10,001 nt of DNA from JBBSIG01 sp038232215 (GTDB taxonomy: Bacteria; Actinomycetota; Thermoleophilia; Gaiellales; Gaiellaceae), in contig JBBSIG010000084.1 of assembly GCA_038232215.1 (NCBI GenBank), forward strand, positions 1 to 10,001, written 5' to 3'. The translations under genes and the position numbers were made by a program. Below, one piece after another: positions 1-8,207 of this stretch. The first letter of the stretch is position 1. Every line of letters starts with the position of its first letter. The notes below the pieces were generated by a model, which did no database searches, had not been told where the DNA came from, and worked only from the letters and a program-made list of their open reading frames with translations.

Positions 1-1001
1 GAGAGCCGCTCCAGCTCGGGAGCCGGCGGAGTGGGCACCTCGAGCTCGGCGAGCTTCGCGAGGAGCAGTCCGATCGCCTGCGGGTCGGGCCGCTCGTGAA
101 CCCGGTAGAGCGCCTCGCGGCGCCGGCCGGCGAGAAAGCTCGCCACACACTCGTTGGCGAGGATCATCAGCTCCTCGACGAGCAGGTGCGCATGTGGCTC
201 GTGCTCGCGCCAGGCACGGTCGACGCCTCCGCGGCCGTCGAAGGCGAACGTGATCTCGCCCGTCTCGATTCGAAGCGCCCCGCGCGCGAACCGCCTCCGC
301 CGGAGCTCGAGCGCGAGGCGCTCGGCGAGCCCGAGCGCCTCGGCGAGCTCCGGCTCGGCGCGCTCGCGTCCCCGCAGGATCGCCTCCGCCTGACCGTAGG
401 TGAGCCTGGCCCCGCTGCGGATGACCGAGCGGTAGAAGGTGGGCTCTCCCGGGCTCAGCTCGGCGTCGAAGGGAACCTCGACCGTCACGCAGAGCCGGTC
501 CGTCTGCGGCCGCAGGCTGCAGAGATCGTCGGCGAGCTCGGGCGGGAGCATCGGCGCCACCTGTCCCGGCACGTACGTCGACAGCGCCCTCCGGGCGGCG
601 CCACGGTCGAGCGGGGAGCCGGCCGGCACGAAGTGTGAGACGTCGGCGATGTGCACCCAGGCGCGCAGCCCGGCCCCGCCGTCCGGGCGAATGGAGAGCG
701 CGTCGTCGAAGTCCTTCGCCGTCTCCGGGTCGATCGTGAACGCGAGCGTCTCGCGCAGGTCGACCCGTCCGTCGAGACTCGGCTCGGACTCCTCGTAGGG
801 CTCGAATCCCTCGCGCAGACCGCTCTCCACGAGTAGACCCTCGAGCACCGGCTCGATCGCGCTCGCGGGGCCGAGCACACGCTCCACCCGGGCCCGCCCG
901 CGGCCGGGGCGCACGACGACGAGGTCACCCGGGCCGGCCGCCGCTAGGCTCTTGCGATCGAGCGTGACGGGTACACCGGGCGTGAAGAACGGCTCGCCCA
1001 C
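1..1001 (-). CDS. rnr: RNase II/R-family 3'-5' exoribonuclease, 3' end outside the window
   Basis: Processive 3'-to-5' exoribonuclease that degrades structured RNA and takes part in RNA turnover and quality control in the cytoplasm. My own translation of the minus strand gives 333 codons that stay open to the left edge. An OB-fold-like N-terminal part (about residues 1-80) precedes the RNB catalytic domain. The metal-binding signature TIDPETAKDFDDAL contains aspartates at about 91, 97, 99 and 100. CSLRP is at about 161-165, and EELMILANE and YRVHERPDP occur near the left edge; all are typical of the family. The C-terminal S1 domain, if present, lies outside. The start is the first ATG/GTG/TTG codon in the open frame: a GTG with GGAAAG 6 nt upstream. 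However, the 16 residues before it (ADPFVVELAKRGKLVV) look protein-like, so a rare start upstream is possible. The N-terminus is short and lacks the extra cold-shock domain of E. coli RNase R. The gene is 55 nt downstream of ftsX and probably in its operon. The family is certain; RNase R rather than RNase II is likely. Confidence 0.87.
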   Translation of the reverse strand, partial: MGEPFFTPGVPVTLDRKSLAAAGPGDLVVVRPGRGRARVERVLGPASAIEPVLEGLLVESGLREGFEPYEESEPSLDGRVDLRETLAFTIDPETAKDFDDALSIRPDGGAGLRAWVHIADVSHFVPAGSPLDRGAARRALSTYVPGQVAPMLPPELADDLCSLRPQTDRLCVTVEVPFDAELSPGEPTFYRSVIRSGARLTYGQAEAILRGRERAEPELAEALGLAERLALELRRRRFARGALRIETGEITFAFDGRGGVDRAWREHEPHAHLLVEELMILANECVASFLAGRRREALYRVHERPDPQAIGLLLAKLAELEVPTPPAPELERL

Positions 1002-1056
1002 GACGAGCTTTCCGCGCTTCGCCAGCTCGACGACGAAGGGATCGGCTATCGCGGGC

Positions 1057-1929
1057 TCAGACGCGGAGGAAACGCCTGAGCGTGAGTCCCGACCCGGCCG
1101 CGCCGAGCAGGAGTCCGACCACGATGAGAGCCAGCGCGTTGATCGCGAAGGAGACGGCCTGGACGTCGGAGCCCGCGTTCAGGCGCGGCAGGATGGCCGG
1201 CAGCGCCAGCTCCTTGCCGATCATGAGCAGGACGACGGCGGCCAACGAGCCGGCGAGGCCGCAGAGGAGCCCCTCGAGCATGAACGGCCCGCGGACGAAC
1301 CAGTTCGTCGCCCCGACGAGCTTCATCACCTCGATCTCTCTCCTGCGGGAGAAGATCGAGAGCCGGATCGTATTCGCGATCAGGAGCGTGGAGGCGGCGA
1401 GCAGGACGAGCACGGCGACGAGAAAGACCGACTCGATCACCTTTGCCACACGGAGGATCCGGCTCGCGGTCTTCTTGCCGTAGTCGACCTTGTCGACCCC
1501 GGGAGGAAGCGGCTTCAGCGTGCTCGCGATCGGCTCGGTGTACTCGCCCTTCGTCGGGATCACCTCGAGCGCGTCCGGGAGCGGGTTCGAGGGCAGGGCC
1601 GTCTTGAAGAGGGCCGGGAAGCGCTTCTTCATCAGCGCGAGCGCCTCCTCCTTCGAGACGAAGTCGACCGACTTCACCTGGGGATTGGTCGTGAGCTTGG
1701 CCCGCACGAGGTTCATCTCCCGCGCCGGCGTATCGGGCTGGAAGTAGACGTTGACGAGCAGTCCCTTCTTGACGTGGTCGCTCCACGAGACGACCCACGT
1801 TCCGAGCGCGATGAAGAGGCCGAGCAGGAACATGCCAATCAGGACGGTCATCGTCGCCGCGACGGTCGTCGACAGGTTCGCGCCCAGCGAGCGCAGCGAC
1901 TCGGAGAAGAGCAGCCGGACGCGGTTCAC
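1057..1929 (-). CDS. ftsX: Cell division ABC transporter permease-like protein FtsX
   Basis: Membrane subunit of the FtsEX complex, which at the division site uses ATP binding by FtsE to activate peptidoglycan hydrolases outside the membrane. It is not a true transporter. The 290-residue protein has the full FtsX layout. There is a short cytoplasmic N-terminus with transmembrane segment 1 at about 22-47. A large extracytoplasmic domain follows (about 48-158). Segments 2, 3 and 4 are at about 163-187, 213-239 and 258-281. The conserved cytoplasmic loop RRREIEVMKLVGATNWFVRGPF (from residue 195) contacts FtsE. The start is a GTG that overlaps the ftsE stop by 4 nt (GTGA), a strong sign of translational coupling. 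A GGGGAGG stretch lies 13 nt upstream inside ftsE, which is far for a ribosome binding site, so re-initiation after ftsE is likely. Length and topology are normal for actinobacterial FtsX. Confidence 0.97.
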   Translation of the reverse strand: MNRVRLLFSESLRSLGANLSTTVAATMTVLIGMFLLGLFIALGTWVVSWSDHVKKGLLVNVYFQPDTPAREMNLVRAKLTTNPQVKSVDFVSKEEALALMKKRFPALFKTALPSNPLPDALEVIPTKGEYTEPIASTLKPLPPGVDKVDYGKKTASRILRVAKVIESVFLVAVLVLLAASTLLIANTIRLSIFSRRREIEVMKLVGATNWFVRGPFMLEGLLCGLAGSLAAVVLLMIGKELALPAILPRLNAGSDVQAVSFAINALALIVVGLLLGAAGSGLTLRRFLRV

Positions 1930-2690
1930 TCGGACGCGTAGCCTCCCCGCCGCTCGTCGCGGGCGAGCCGCCCGTCCTCGAGCGCGATCACGCGCTTGCG
2001 CATCTTGTCGACCATCTCGCGGTCGTGGGTGACCATCAGGATCGTCGTTCCGGAGCGGTTGATGCGGTAGAGGAGCTGCATGATGCCGACCGACGTGTCG
2101 GGGTCGAGGTTGCCCGTGGGCTCGTCGCAGACGAGGAGTGGCGGGTGGTTCACGAACGCGCGCGCGATCGACACGCGCTGCTGCTCGCCGCCCGAGAGCT
2201 CGTCGGGCATCGAGTGCATCTTGTGCGAGAGCCCGACGAGCCCGAGCACCTCGGGCACCTTGCGCCGGATCGCCCCCCGCCCCTCCCCCTGCACTTTGAG
2301 CGCGTAGGCGACGTTCTCGGCCGCGGTGCGGTTCGGCAGCAGCTTGAAGTCCTGGAAGACGCAGCCGACGTTGCGGCGCAGGAGCGGCACGCGCGAGCGC
2401 TTCAGCCGCGTCAGGTCGCGTCCGCCGACCATGATCCGGCCGTCGGTGGGCTCGAGCTCCTTCAGGAGGAGGCGGATCAGGGTCGACTTCCCGGAGCCCG
2501 ACGCGCCGACGATGAAGACGAACTCGCCCTTCTCGATCACGAACGAGACGTCGTCGAGCGCGTGCACGTTCGGCTCGTACGCCTTGTGCACGCCCTGGAA
2601 GACGATCATCGCGCCCGGCCCGGCCGTAGGCTGGGCCGGCGCGACCTGTGGCTCGGCCAGGGCCGTCATCGTGTCTGTCTGAAGATCCAC
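1926..2690 (-). CDS. ftsE: Cell division ATP-binding protein FtsE
   Basis: Cytoplasmic ATPase of the FtsEX division complex, where ATP binding drives conformational change in FtsX. All ABC motifs are present: Walker A GASGSGKST at residues 62-70, Q-loop Gln 113 in VFQDFKLLP, signature LSGGEQQR at 165-172, Walker B LLVCDEPTGNLD from 185 with Glu 190, and the H-loop His 222 in VTHD. The FtsE-typical DFKLLPNRTAAENVA region follows the Q-loop. The first start in the frame is the GTG at 2690, which gives 254 residues with an Ala/Pro-rich extension. Other starts are an ATG at 2669 and an ATG at 2609 that begins MIVFQGVHKAYEP. The last is where most FtsE proteins begin and would give 227 residues. 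None has a clear ribosome binding site, so the N-terminus is uncertain by up to 27 residues. It overlaps ftsX by 4 nt and lies 97 nt downstream of prfB, as in many actinobacteria. Confidence 0.96.
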   Translation of the reverse strand: MDLQTDTMTALAEPQVAPAQPTAGPGAMIVFQGVHKAYEPNVHALDDVSFVIEKGEFVFIVGASGSGKSTLIRLLLKELEPTDGRIMVGGRDLTRLKRSRVPLLRRNVGCVFQDFKLLPNRTAAENVAYALKVQGEGRGAIRRKVPEVLGLVGLSHKMHSMPDELSGGEQQRVSIARAFVNHPPLLVCDEPTGNLDPDTSVGIMQLLYRINRSGTTILMVTHDREMVDKMRKRVIALEDGRLARDERRGGYASE

Positions 2691-2713
2691 GTCCTACACC
2701 GGTTCGATGGGGA

Positions 2714-2728
2714 GCGGCGTATCGCCGC
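2714..2728. repeat. GC-rich hairpin in the ftsE leader
   Basis: Perfect 6-bp inverted repeat with a 3-nt loop (GCGGCG, TAT, CGCCGC) between the prfB stop and the ftsE start. It lies 23 nt upstream of the GTG at 2690, within the leader of a transcript starting near 2748. No T-run follows on the minus strand, so it is not a standard intrinsic terminator. It could be a leader hairpin, a transcription attenuation remnant or chance in GC-rich DNA. Confidence 0.35.
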
Positions 2729-2754
2729 GCCGGTCAAGGTCGTCCGTTCGCGGG

Positions 2755-2782
2755 AGTCTAGCCGATGAGCTCGACGGGACAA
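2755..2782 (-). promoter_or_regulatory. Possible sigma-70-type promoter for ftsEX
   Basis: On the minus strand TTGTCC (2777-2782) and TAGACT (2755-2760) are separated by 16 nt. Each matches 4 of 6 consensus positions (TTGACA, TATAAT). The predicted transcript would begin near 2748, about 58 nt before the first ftsE start. The -35 hexamer and most of the spacer lie at or next to the last codons of prfB, so ftsEX may be transcribed both from here and by read-through from prfB. Weak matches only. Confidence 0.35.
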
Positions 2783-2787
2783 ACCGG

Positions 2788-3895
2788 CTACGCCGTCCGT
2801 CGGGCGGCCTGCGCCAGCAGGTAGGCGTGGATCAGGCCCTCGAGGTTGCCGTCCAGGACCCCCTGGGCGTTGCCGACCTCGAAGTCCGTTCGGTGGTCCT
2901 TGACGAGTTGGTAGGGGTGCAGCACGTAGCTGCGGATTTGACTTCCGAAGCCGATGTCCTGCGCCGCCCCCCGCTCCCGCGCGAGCTCCGCCTCCCGCTC
3001 CTCCTCGGCGAGCTCGACGAGGCGCGACCTGAGGAGGCGGAGCGCGGTCTGCTTGTTCGACGACTGCGAGCGCTCGTTCTGGCACTGGACGACGATTCCG
3101 GTGGGCAGGTGCGTGATGCGGACGGCCGAGTCGGTCTTGTTCACGTGCTGACCTCCTGCGCCGCTCGCCCGGTAGGTGTCGATGCGTAGATCCGTGTCGT
3201 CGATCTCGACTGCGCCGTCCTCGGCGAGCAGCGGGCTGACGATCACCTGGGCGAACGAGGTATGGCGCCGGTGCGCCTGGTCGAACGGGGACAGGCGCAC
3301 GAGCCGGTGCACGCCGCGCTCCGCCTTCAGGATTCCGTAGGCATTCTCGCCCCGGATCGTGAAGGTGGCCGACTTCAGCCCGGCCTCCTCGCCCGGGCTC
3401 GCCTCCAGGAGCTCGGTCGCGAGCCCGCGATCGGCCGCCCAGCGCTGGTACATGCGCAGGAGCATCTCCGTCCAGTCCTGCGCGTCGGTGCCCCCCGTGC
3501 CGGCGTGGATCGTCACGACCGCGTCCCCCGCGTCGTACCTCCCGTCGAAGAGCGCGTCCTCCTGGAGCCGCTCCAGCTCGCCCCGGAGGGGGGCGATCGT
3601 CGTCTCCAGCTCCTCCTCCAGCCCGCCGTCCATGGCGAGGAGCTCGGCGGCGTCCTCGTAGTCGCCGGTCAGCCGGCGGTAGCGCTCGAGCGTCCGCGAG
3701 ACGCGGGCGTGCTCGGACGAGATCGCGGCGGCCTCCGCCTGGTCGTCCCAGAAGCCGGGCTCCCCCATCCTGGACTCGAGCTTCCCGAGCCGCCGTGCCA
3801 GCGAGTCCGGGTCAAAGGTAATCACGGACCCAGGCGAGCTGGATCCTGATCTCCTCGAGCTGCTGCTCGACCGTGAGCGTCGTCTGGTCGGCCAC
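2788..3895 (-). CDS. prfB: Peptide chain release factor 2, programmed +1 frameshift
   Basis: Class I release factor that recognises UAA and UGA on the ribosome and triggers peptide release. The coding path is 3895 down to 3815 (27 codons, starting GTG GCC GAC), then one T (3814) is skipped, then 3813 down to 2788. This gives 368 residues, the usual RF2 length. The first frame encodes the RF2 N-terminus (VADQTTLTVEQQLEEIR) and ends at an in-frame TGA. The second frame encodes the rest, starting DPDSLARRLGKLE. The SPF stop-codon-recognition motif is at about 202-204. The GGQ catalytic motif (SGAGGQHVNKTDSAVR) is at about 247-249 in the full protein. A gene caller that ignores the frameshift would report 389 residues with a spurious Arg/Ser-rich N-terminus. 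A TACCAT box 6 nt before the GTG suggests a leaderless mRNA. The gene is followed by ftsEX. RF2 controls its own level through the frameshift, which is well established for the family. Confidence 0.96.
3811..3817 (-). promoter_or_regulatory. RF2 programmed +1 frameshift site CTTTGAC
   Basis: The minus strand reads GTC CGT GAT TAC CTT TGA C. The in-frame TGA follows the slippery CTT at codon 27, with C after the stop, which is exactly the bacterial RF2 site. When RF2 is scarce, slow termination lets the peptidyl-tRNA on CUU slip to UUU and translation continues in the +1 frame. The AGGGGG-like Shine-Dalgarno stimulator that normally lies 3 nt before CTT is not seen here; the six bases in that place are CGTGAT. 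Confidence 0.94.
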
Positions 3896-3901
3896 GCCCG
3901 C

Positions 3902-3907
3902 ATGGTA
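3902..3907 (-). promoter_or_regulatory. -10 box TACCAT for a leaderless prfB transcript
   Basis: TACCAT on the minus strand ends 6 nt before the prfB GTG (3895). This fits the TANNNT -10 element that places the transcription start on or next to the initiation codon of leaderless actinobacterial genes. No good -35 hexamer is visible (CAGGGG occupies the place). The same spacing recurs before secA and comF, which raises confidence. Confidence 0.5.
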
Positions 3908-3926
3908 CCGGGGAACCCGCTTCGCC

Positions 3927-4066
3927 CCTGTGGACGATCTGTGACGGTGCCAGGCACTCGCCCAAACTCTCCACAGCTCGCTCGCGTAGGAGACCTGCGC
4001 TGCGCGCGAGGTGTGACGAATCGTCCACCGTTTCGGTGTCAGGCACCGTCGCGAACCGTCCACAGG
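3927..4066. repeat. REP/BIME-like inverted repeat pair between secA and prfB
   Basis: Two 31-bp arms, 3927-3957 and 4036-4066, are inverted copies matching at 25 of 31 positions; the outer ten bases (CCTGTGGACG) are identical. Each arm has its own small hairpin core: GTGCCAGGCAC (3947-3957) and GTGTCAGGCAC (4036-4046, with one G-T pair). A second partial copy of the outer part, ATCGTCCAC, occurs at 4020-4028. The arrangement of two small stem-loop units in opposite orientation resembles a bacterial interspersed mosaic element. The rest of this 249-bp gap (3896-4144) holds no gene. A 10-bp palindrome GCGCTAGCGC (4116-4125) lies just after secA, and no T-run terminator is present. Confidence 0.6.
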
Positions 4067-4144
4067 AACGCGGTCTCAGTCCGTTGCCCGGCTTCCGTGC
4101 CGCGGCCCCGACCCAGCGCTAGCGCGTTGCCGCGCGCAGGGCGG

Positions 4145-6826
<2,682 letters not shown>

Positions 6827-6832
6827 GACGTT

Positions 6833-6838
6833 AGGGTA
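6833..6838 (-). promoter_or_regulatory. -10 box TACCCT for a leaderless secA transcript
   Basis: TACCCT on the minus strand is followed by 6 nt and the secA GTG. No Shine-Dalgarno sequence lies in those 6 nt. There is no recognisable -35 hexamer 16-19 nt upstream. The gap from here to the stop of the upstream gene (6839-6914) contains no ORF and no terminator-like hairpin with a T-run. Confidence 0.5.
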
Positions 6839-6914
6839 GCGGCTGAGAGTTCATTTCAGACTGAGTACATGCGCGCCGAGCCACCCCGTCAACGTGTCTG
6901 ATTCTGAACGAGCT

Positions 6915-7483
6915 CTAGAGCGGATCGACCCTGACCTCCCAGAGCGTCCCGTCGAGGCGACGGGCGTGCAGGGCGAAGCTCCGAAACCGCTCGTGCCCGA
7001 CGCGCTCGAGCTCTCGCAGGCTGCCGAACGCGGGGGAGCCGTCGATCCGCAGCGTGCGCTCGTCCTCGTGCGCGACCAGCTCGATCTCCTGGCCGGACAC
7101 CTCCTCGGGCAGCTCGGCGACCTCGATCGCCCGAGCGGCGACGGCCCAGCGAGAGGCCCCTTGCGCACAGCCTCGGCCCGGTAGGGAGGCGAGAGCGTCC
7201 GCTCGACCGCCTCGGCGAGCAGGGCGAGGGCGCCGTCGGGCTCGTCGTCGTCGGTGACGAGCGTCCGGTCGGGCAGCGCCACGAAGCCCACCGTGTCGCC
7301 CCGAGGCGCGTCCGTCTCGACGGTCGCGACCGCGTCCCACTCGCGAGGACGGGCTACCCCGTGGATCCCCACCTCGGCCCACTGGAAGCCGTTGCTCCAG
7401 GCCGGCGGAGCCTCGGGCTCGAGCGACAGGCCGGCCTCCCGCGCGAGCCGTTGGTGGGCGCTCTCGCGCCGGCGGCGGAACAA
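6915..7483 (-). pseudogene. Unrecognised protein gene with a one-base frameshift
   Basis: I do not recognise the family. The gene is split between two frames. The first part begins with TTG at 7483 (MFRRRRESAHQRLAREAGL) and runs in good coding style through LLAEAVERTLSPPYRAEAVRKG to about 7160. The second part continues in another frame as ASRWAVAARAIEVAELPEEV and ends LDGTLWEVRVDPL at 6915. Adding one G to the four-G run (CCCC at 7157-7160 on the plus strand) joins them into about 189 residues. The joined protein is soluble, charged and mixed alpha/beta in appearance, with no signal peptide, membrane segment or cysteine pairs. It could be a real frameshift, a homopolymer sequencing error, or less likely -1 slippage on GGGG. 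Upstream the frame stays open into the MITE, so the TTG is the best but not certain start. It lies between hpf and secA, where actinobacteria sometimes have a small extra gene. No function can be proposed. Confidence 0.65.
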
Positions 7484-7485
7484 TC

Positions 7486-7655
7486 TAGATGGTCGATTCC
7501 AAATTCGAGTGCCGCCCGGGGACGTCCCCGGCCAAGCCGGGCGCCGAGATCGCTCGCGGCGCAGGCCTGTAGGCCTGGGCACGAGGGAGCTCGACGATCC
7601 GGCGCCGTGCCGGGGGCGTCAGCCGGCGCCGCTGGAATTTGGAATCAATCATCTA
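7486..7655. mobile_element. MITE-like palindromic element with about 47-bp terminal inverted repeats
   Basis: The two ends are inverted copies. In the outer 21 bases (7486-7506 and 7635-7655) 19 match, including the exact 12-mer GATTCCAAATTC / GAATTTGGAATC. The next 26 bases match at 19 positions, so the arms extend to 7532 and 7609 (38 of 47). The left arm includes a perfect 16-bp palindrome CCGGGGACGTCCCCGG (7516-7531). The 76-bp centre contains AGGCCTG twice (7564-7570 and 7572-7578). Both outer edges read TA, as expected if a Tc1/mariner or IS630-type enzyme duplicated a TA target. The AT-rich ends contrast with the GC-rich neighbours. No transposase is encoded, so it would need one elsewhere. 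It fills the whole gap between hpf and the next gene, and the hpf stop codon lies in its right end. The family is unknown to me. Confidence 0.68.
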
Positions 7656-8192
7656 AACCTGCGGCTCGATCAGACCGTAGGCGCCGTCCTTGCGCCGGTA
7701 GACGACGTTCACGTCGCTCGAGTCGGCGTTCCGGAAGACGAAGAAGTCGTGCCCGATCAGCTCGAGCTGCAGGACGGCCTCCTCCGCGCTCATCGGCTTC
7801 ACGGCGAACTGCTTGGTCTTCACGATCGCGCCTTCCGGCTCGTCCTCGGCCACGGGCACCCCCTCCACCGCCGCGGCGCCTCCGCGCGCGGCGCGTCGAC
7901 TGCGCTTCGTCCGGTAGTGGTTCAGCTGACGCAGCAGTTTCTCGGTGAGCTGGTCGATCGAGGCCTTCATGTCGGCCGAGGCCTCGCGGGCGCGCAGCAC
8001 CGGGCCTTTCGTGAACACCGTCGCCTCCGCCACCTGATTGTGGGCGATGGACGGATTTCGCTCGACCGTGAGCTCGAGCTCGACGCGCGTCGACTCGTCG
8101 AGCTGCCGCTCGAGCTTGCCGAGCTTCTGCTCGGCATGGGCCCGGACCGCAGCACTGACGTCGAGGTTCTTGCCCTTGACCTGAAGCTGCAT
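7653..8192 (-). CDS. hpf: Ribosome hibernation promoting factor, long form
   Basis: Binds the 30S subunit near the decoding centre in stationary phase or stress and joins ribosomes into inactive 100S dimers. The 179-residue protein has both domains of the long form. The N-terminal RaiA-type domain is at about 1-98 (MQLQVKGKNLDVSAAVRAH, and AEATVFTKGPVLRAREASADMKASIDQL). An Ala/Gly/Glu-rich linker (about 99-121) follows. The C-terminal dimerisation domain is at about 122-179 (IVKTKQFAVKPMSAEEAVLQ, LIGHDFFVFRNADSSDVNVVYRR, YGLIEP). The ATG start matches the family. AGGGAG lies only 1 nt before it, too close for a normal ribosome binding site. A TAGATT box (8205-8210) 12 nt upstream could drive a very short leader; it overlaps the comF stop codon, 15 nt from the ATG. 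Read-through from comF is also likely. The TAG stop sits in the terminal repeat of the adjacent MITE-like element. Confidence 0.96.
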   Translation of the reverse strand: MQLQVKGKNLDVSAAVRAHAEQKLGKLERQLDESTRVELELTVERNPSIAHNQVAEATVFTKGPVLRAREASADMKASIDQLTEKLLRQLNHYRTKRSRRAARGGAAAVEGVPVAEDEPEGAIVKTKQFAVKPMSAEEAVLQLELIGHDFFVFRNADSSDVNVVYRRKDGAYGLIEPQV

Positions 8193-8207
8193 GCTCCCTG
8201 ATGGAAT

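Noticed and set aside
485..928. A 147-codon minus-strand frame in the RNase region
   Set aside because: It is an alternative frame of the rnr gene. The neighbouring frame carries all RNB motifs over the same bases.
952..1941. A 329-codon plus-strand frame opposite ftsX
   Set aside because: Low-complexity Arg/Glu/Asp-rich translation with no domain. ftsX on the minus strand fully explains the region.
2788..3957. RF2 as a single 389-residue protein from an upstream start
   Set aside because: The first 48 residues (Arg/Ser-rich) do not resemble RF2. The proper N-terminus is in the other frame and joins through the CTTTGAC site.
4116..4125. Palindrome GCGCTAGCGC after secA as a terminator
   Set aside because: No T-run follows on the minus strand and the stem is only 5 bp, so it cannot be called an intrinsic terminator.
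6915..7382. A separate 155-residue gene from 7382 in the second frame of the unknown gene
   Set aside because: Its first 75 residues are Arg/Gly-rich out-of-frame sequence. Only the part after the G4 run looks like coding DNA, so one frameshifted gene is simpler.
7361..8201. Long plus-strand frames across hpf and the MITE
   Set aside because: They are antisense to hpf and the frameshifted gene, with no recognisable motif and no ribosome binding site.
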